64,000 nucleotides of DNA from contig CP075497.1 in assembly GCA_021613535.1 (NCBI GenBank), positions 5,828,001 through 5,892,000 of the forward strand. Direction: 5' to 3'. Source of the stretch: Adineta vaga. Its lineage: Eukaryota > Rotifera. Numbering within the stretch: the first letter of the stretch is position 1; every line of letters begins with the position of its first letter. The notes under the pieces are model-generated. The model was not told the origin of the DNA. It was given only the letters and a program-made list of their open reading frames with translations, and did no database searches. Below are positions 61,135 through 64,000 of this stretch, piece by piece. The position numbers and the translations under genes are program-made.

Positions 61135-61550
61135 TCAATCCAAATTTTTAGAAAAACAAATGTTAAGTAGTTCAACAGATTCAGCTTTAGCACAATGAAG
61201 AACTTGAAAATATAATTGAGTGTCTTCTGTTTTTCTTATATCATTTGTGAACATCAATCTCATGAGTATTGTTAGACATATTGTATTATTTTGAAACTTT
61301 TGAATATATCCTGATTTATCAATGAACACTATCTGATTTTGCAAATCTGTTCAGCATTCGATAAATCGATATGAATAATAATATCATTATTAAAAATCAG
61401 CGATACATATTTTAAAGATAAATTCATAGTAGTTTTTTGTACTTTTATCAGATTTATATTTGATTTGATTGTTCCATTATTATTATTATGATATACATTG
61501 TGAGTTTCATTATATTTAAATTTAGTTCCGTTACTATTCCCACTAGTCAT
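61135..61550 (-). CDS. small hypothetical protein, frame broken near 61340
   Basis: Two overlapping frames read as one protein. The first starts at an ATG at 61550 with an Asn-rich head, then beta-strand-like sequence (LSLKYVSLIFNNDIIIHIDLSNAEQI) and stops at 61329. The second, open from about 61344, reads NQIVFIDKSGYIQKFQNNTI, then LTILMRLMFTNDI and ends SVELLNICFSKNLD at 61135. Joining them needs one extra base. The combined product would be about 138 aa with alternating hydrophobic strands, possibly a small beta domain. I do not recognise it. It may also be a decayed gene or chance open frame; surrounding sequence has no support. Confidence 0.35.
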
Positions 61551-63699
61551 TATAGATACACGAGTAGCTTTTCTCTCAAGTGTAACTCAGATAGGAAAAA
61601 AAGTGTTGATGTTATGGTTGATAGATTCAACCACTCAAGGTTAGTTTTAAACGAATAGGGATTTTCTACCCAATGATAGTCTTATCGACTTAACGATAAT
61701 CAACAACAGTTGTATAGTCTGTGTTGTTGCTGATGATTGAAGGCATGTAAATTGCTCGAAACTCTCGCCTATTTGACATTATTACTAAAGATCTGATAAG
61801 AAAATAAATAAAGGTTAATAGAAACCAATTGCAAGTATTCAACTTCTACTCAAATAGTACTCTTCATTATGTTGTTTTTCTTCGGATAACGATAATATTT
61901 TGCACTTATCAATAATAAGCATAGATCATAAATATATTCGTTTAAGTAGATAAATATGCTGATATTGAGAAACAAAATCAAGTTGTTAAATATCAATCCT
62001 AAGTTATGCATCGACATATATGTCGAGAAAACACTTCTAATGTTTTTTCGTTACTAGCAAAACAGTTTTTCTTTCTCTCATAAAATCTTGATTAGATTTC
62101 TACTTGTTAAAAATAAGAAAATCATAGAATAACAATAACATTGACATGTCAAATGTCATTTTCACTATCATAAATATATTTTATATTTTTTTCTCTGGGG
62201 TTCCATCTCTATTATTTCTTATAGATTTGTATATATATATATATATATATATTGTTATGTCAAAACTAAATCTCTCAATCATAATCATTATCTATGATGA
62301 ATTTGGTCGAAAAAATTTTCTTCTTGAACGATCTTTGTCGTCTGAATTTGTTTGCTAATATTCCAATCGGAAGTCAATCAGTATGAAGCTAAGAACGAAA
62401 GGAAAAAATGGCATAGAACAGATGTTTGATCTATCGTTAGTTTTGTCACAAGTCCAGACTGTAATATATAGACAAATTTTTCTGCAAGGTAATCTCATCC
62501 TAATATACACATCTGTATGCATGTGTTTTCTCTGTGCACGATATCCACAGAAAAGAAAAATCTATCTTGTCATGTACACATTTATTCCAGTTGTTGATGA
62601 AATATGCATGTGAAATTAGACGAATGACATAGTAGAGAAGGTAGTAGTTATTCCTTCTTCTTCTTTTTTTCTTTTCTTTCGTTAGTTCCCGGTGAAGATG
62701 ATGATGTTACTCAGACGTTATTTTACTAGTACGCTAGATGGAAGAGATAGGAAACAACAACGAATCAACATACAGCCTTTTCATTAGTACTATCAAGCGT
62801 GCACGACAACTCTTCCTCTTGCCGTTAGTTCAAATCCTTTTTCTTTCTCTACACTAGCAATAACATCGATGGTTCGTCGTTTGTATTCGTCTTCTCTTCT
62901 CACGTCCTTTTCTTTACTTCTCTTTCTCTCTTTTTGCACTACAGTTCCAAACATGTATGCGTTCTAAATTTCTGTCAATCAGTACATCATATTCTTCTAG
63001 CTATCCTGTACATCATTTCTTTGTTTATGATGACGAGATCATTTTTTTTCTGTTTTGTTAATGTGTCAATGTTAGTTTGTGTTGTTTTCAAGACACTTTT
63101 TTAGGAAGTAGATACGATTATGTTGAGAGAAATATAGATATAGATATAGATATATATATATATATATACAAATATTAAAAATAAAAGATGCAGAAGAACA
63201 AGAAGAAAAAAAAATAAGATGTCACTCTTTCTCTTGCGCTCTACTGACGCGTGCGGTGAAACAAAAGAACAGAGGTAACTTTGAGAAAAAAAAAGAAGAA
63301 GAATGAGAGAGAACGTCCTTCGTACTTTCACAACTTTTCTTTTTCTACTATCAAACATGCGCTATCTACAACCTAGGGAGTGGATCCATGCAGATTTATC
63401 TCGCAAGTATCCCCGTCGATCTATTCCGAGCTCAATATTTTGATTAAAAAAGTGTCACGTTTCCGAATAAGAACAAAACTGTAAATACATTAGACACATC
63501 GACAGATATACAATGACAAAATGCAGAACTTGTCTTCGACTAAAGGAACCTTTTTTTATTCGTTCTTTTCTGACTCTCAAGCGTATGTGAATGACAAGAA
63601 AAATATCAAAATAAGACATAGAACACAAACAACAATGCATTTCTATAAAATAAAAAATCTTTCTTATACTTTCAGATGATTTCTTTTTATGATTAAATA
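61551..63699. other. 2.15 kb intergenic region upstream of the last gene
   Basis: Contains (AT)n runs at about 62229-62252 and 63151-63168, a GATATA run at 63132-63155 and pyrimidine tracts near 62650-62690 and 62880-62940. A TATACTTTCAG ending at 63675 looks like the acceptor of a 5'UTR intron for the gene beginning at 63700. Confidence 0.4.
63132..63168. repeat. GATATA/AT compound microsatellite
   Basis: Several ATAGAT units pass directly into an (AT)n run. Confidence 0.8.
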
Positions 63700-63960
63700 A
63701 TGGCATCATCAAACAATAAACTTGAAAATAGTTATTTCTTCTATGGTACTCATCCTGTAAAAGTACCACATACACTTACACATGCCAGTTCAACAACTAG
63801 TTTATCAACATCATCTACAGATCAAAATTCCAATCATTTATCACTTAATTCAACCAATAGTAATCAAAATCATTTTCGTCATGGATTTCTTTCGACAACA
63901 GCACATTCATTAAATAATCTTACAACATCTAATGAAACTTCTGAAGACAACAATACTGAG
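63700..63960 (+). CDS. first coding exon of a Ser/Thr/Asn-rich gene, truncated by the window end
   Basis: The ATG at 63700 opens an 87-codon frame that ends at a good donor (GAG/GTAAAACAT after 63960). It codes MASSNNKLENSYFFYGTHPV, then a disordered Ser/Thr/Asn-rich stretch. An acceptor-like TTTCAG at 63670-63675 suggests a spliced 5' leader. The rest lies beyond the window, so no function can be given. Confidence 0.55.
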
Positions 63961-64000
63961 GTAAAACATAAGAGAAGTTTTTATTTCATAAATTAGTTGT

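Noticed and set aside
1-64000. Transposable element, CRISPR, tRNA or rRNA gene
   Set aside because: I looked for long terminal or inverted repeats, transposase or reverse-transcriptase motifs, regular repeat-spacer arrays and cloverleaf-like runs and saw none I could support by eye.

Overview
This window looks like a compact, AT-rich animal nuclear genome. Almost all genes are protein-coding and split by short GT-AG introns (mostly 50-70 bp), and neighbours lie tens to hundreds of bases apart. The recognisable genes are animal orthologues: a BTB-Kelch protein, SIAH, OGFOD2, MAB21-like, MED10, a MEOX homeobox gene, hnRNP K, FBXO7, TRA2, a C1GALT1-like transferase, an ENPP-type phosphodiesterase and a TBC1D2-like Rab-GAP. 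The composition, very short introns and divergent lophotrochozoan-like proteins suggest a bdelloid rotifer. That assignment is inference; no diagnostic marker is present. I saw no bacterial operons, CRISPR arrays, transposon ORFs, rRNA or tRNA genes.

Layout. 0.2-9 kb: a Ser-rich hypothetical gene converging on a 13-exon BTB-Kelch gene, an intronless SDR 65 bp upstream of it on the same strand, then SIAH and OGFOD2. 9-20 kb: MAB21-like, a small secreted six-cysteine peptide with a TATA box, MED10, MEOX and hnRNP K, separated by the longest gene-free stretches. 21-33 kb: FBXO7 and TRA2 (divergent), a coiled-coil gene, a C1GALT1-like gene, an ENPP gene and an unassigned Ser-rich gene. 34-39.2 kb: a 25-exon gene joining a complete TBC1D2-like architecture to a roughly 550-residue beta-propeller-like tail. 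40-53 kb (minus strand): two long disordered proteins and a single-pass membrane protein. 54-56 kb: a tandem pair of MRH/ATG27-like receptors. 56.6-59.8 kb: a proline-rich 990-residue protein. The far end holds a small uncertain gene and the first exon of a truncated gene.

Exon-intron models were built by hand by matching splice sites, reading phase and known family sequence. Most sum to an exact multiple of three. Four places do not unless one base is restored at each of five sites (OGFOD2, MAB21-like, twice in one exon of a disordered protein, and the small gene near 61.3 kb). Every case is a missing base, which points to assembly deletions more than to gene decay.

Shared themes: ubiquitin ligase parts (BTB-Kelch, SIAH, FBXO7), RNA processing and transcription (hnRNP K, TRA2, MED10, MEOX, MAB21-like) and secretory or endosomal functions (C1GALT1-like, ENPP, the MRH pair, the Rab-GAP). 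There is no sign that neighbours form one pathway. The least ordinary items are the TBC1D2-propeller fusion, the six-cysteine peptide, the in-frame SIAH intron, and two tight same-strand pairs that could be trans-spliced operons.
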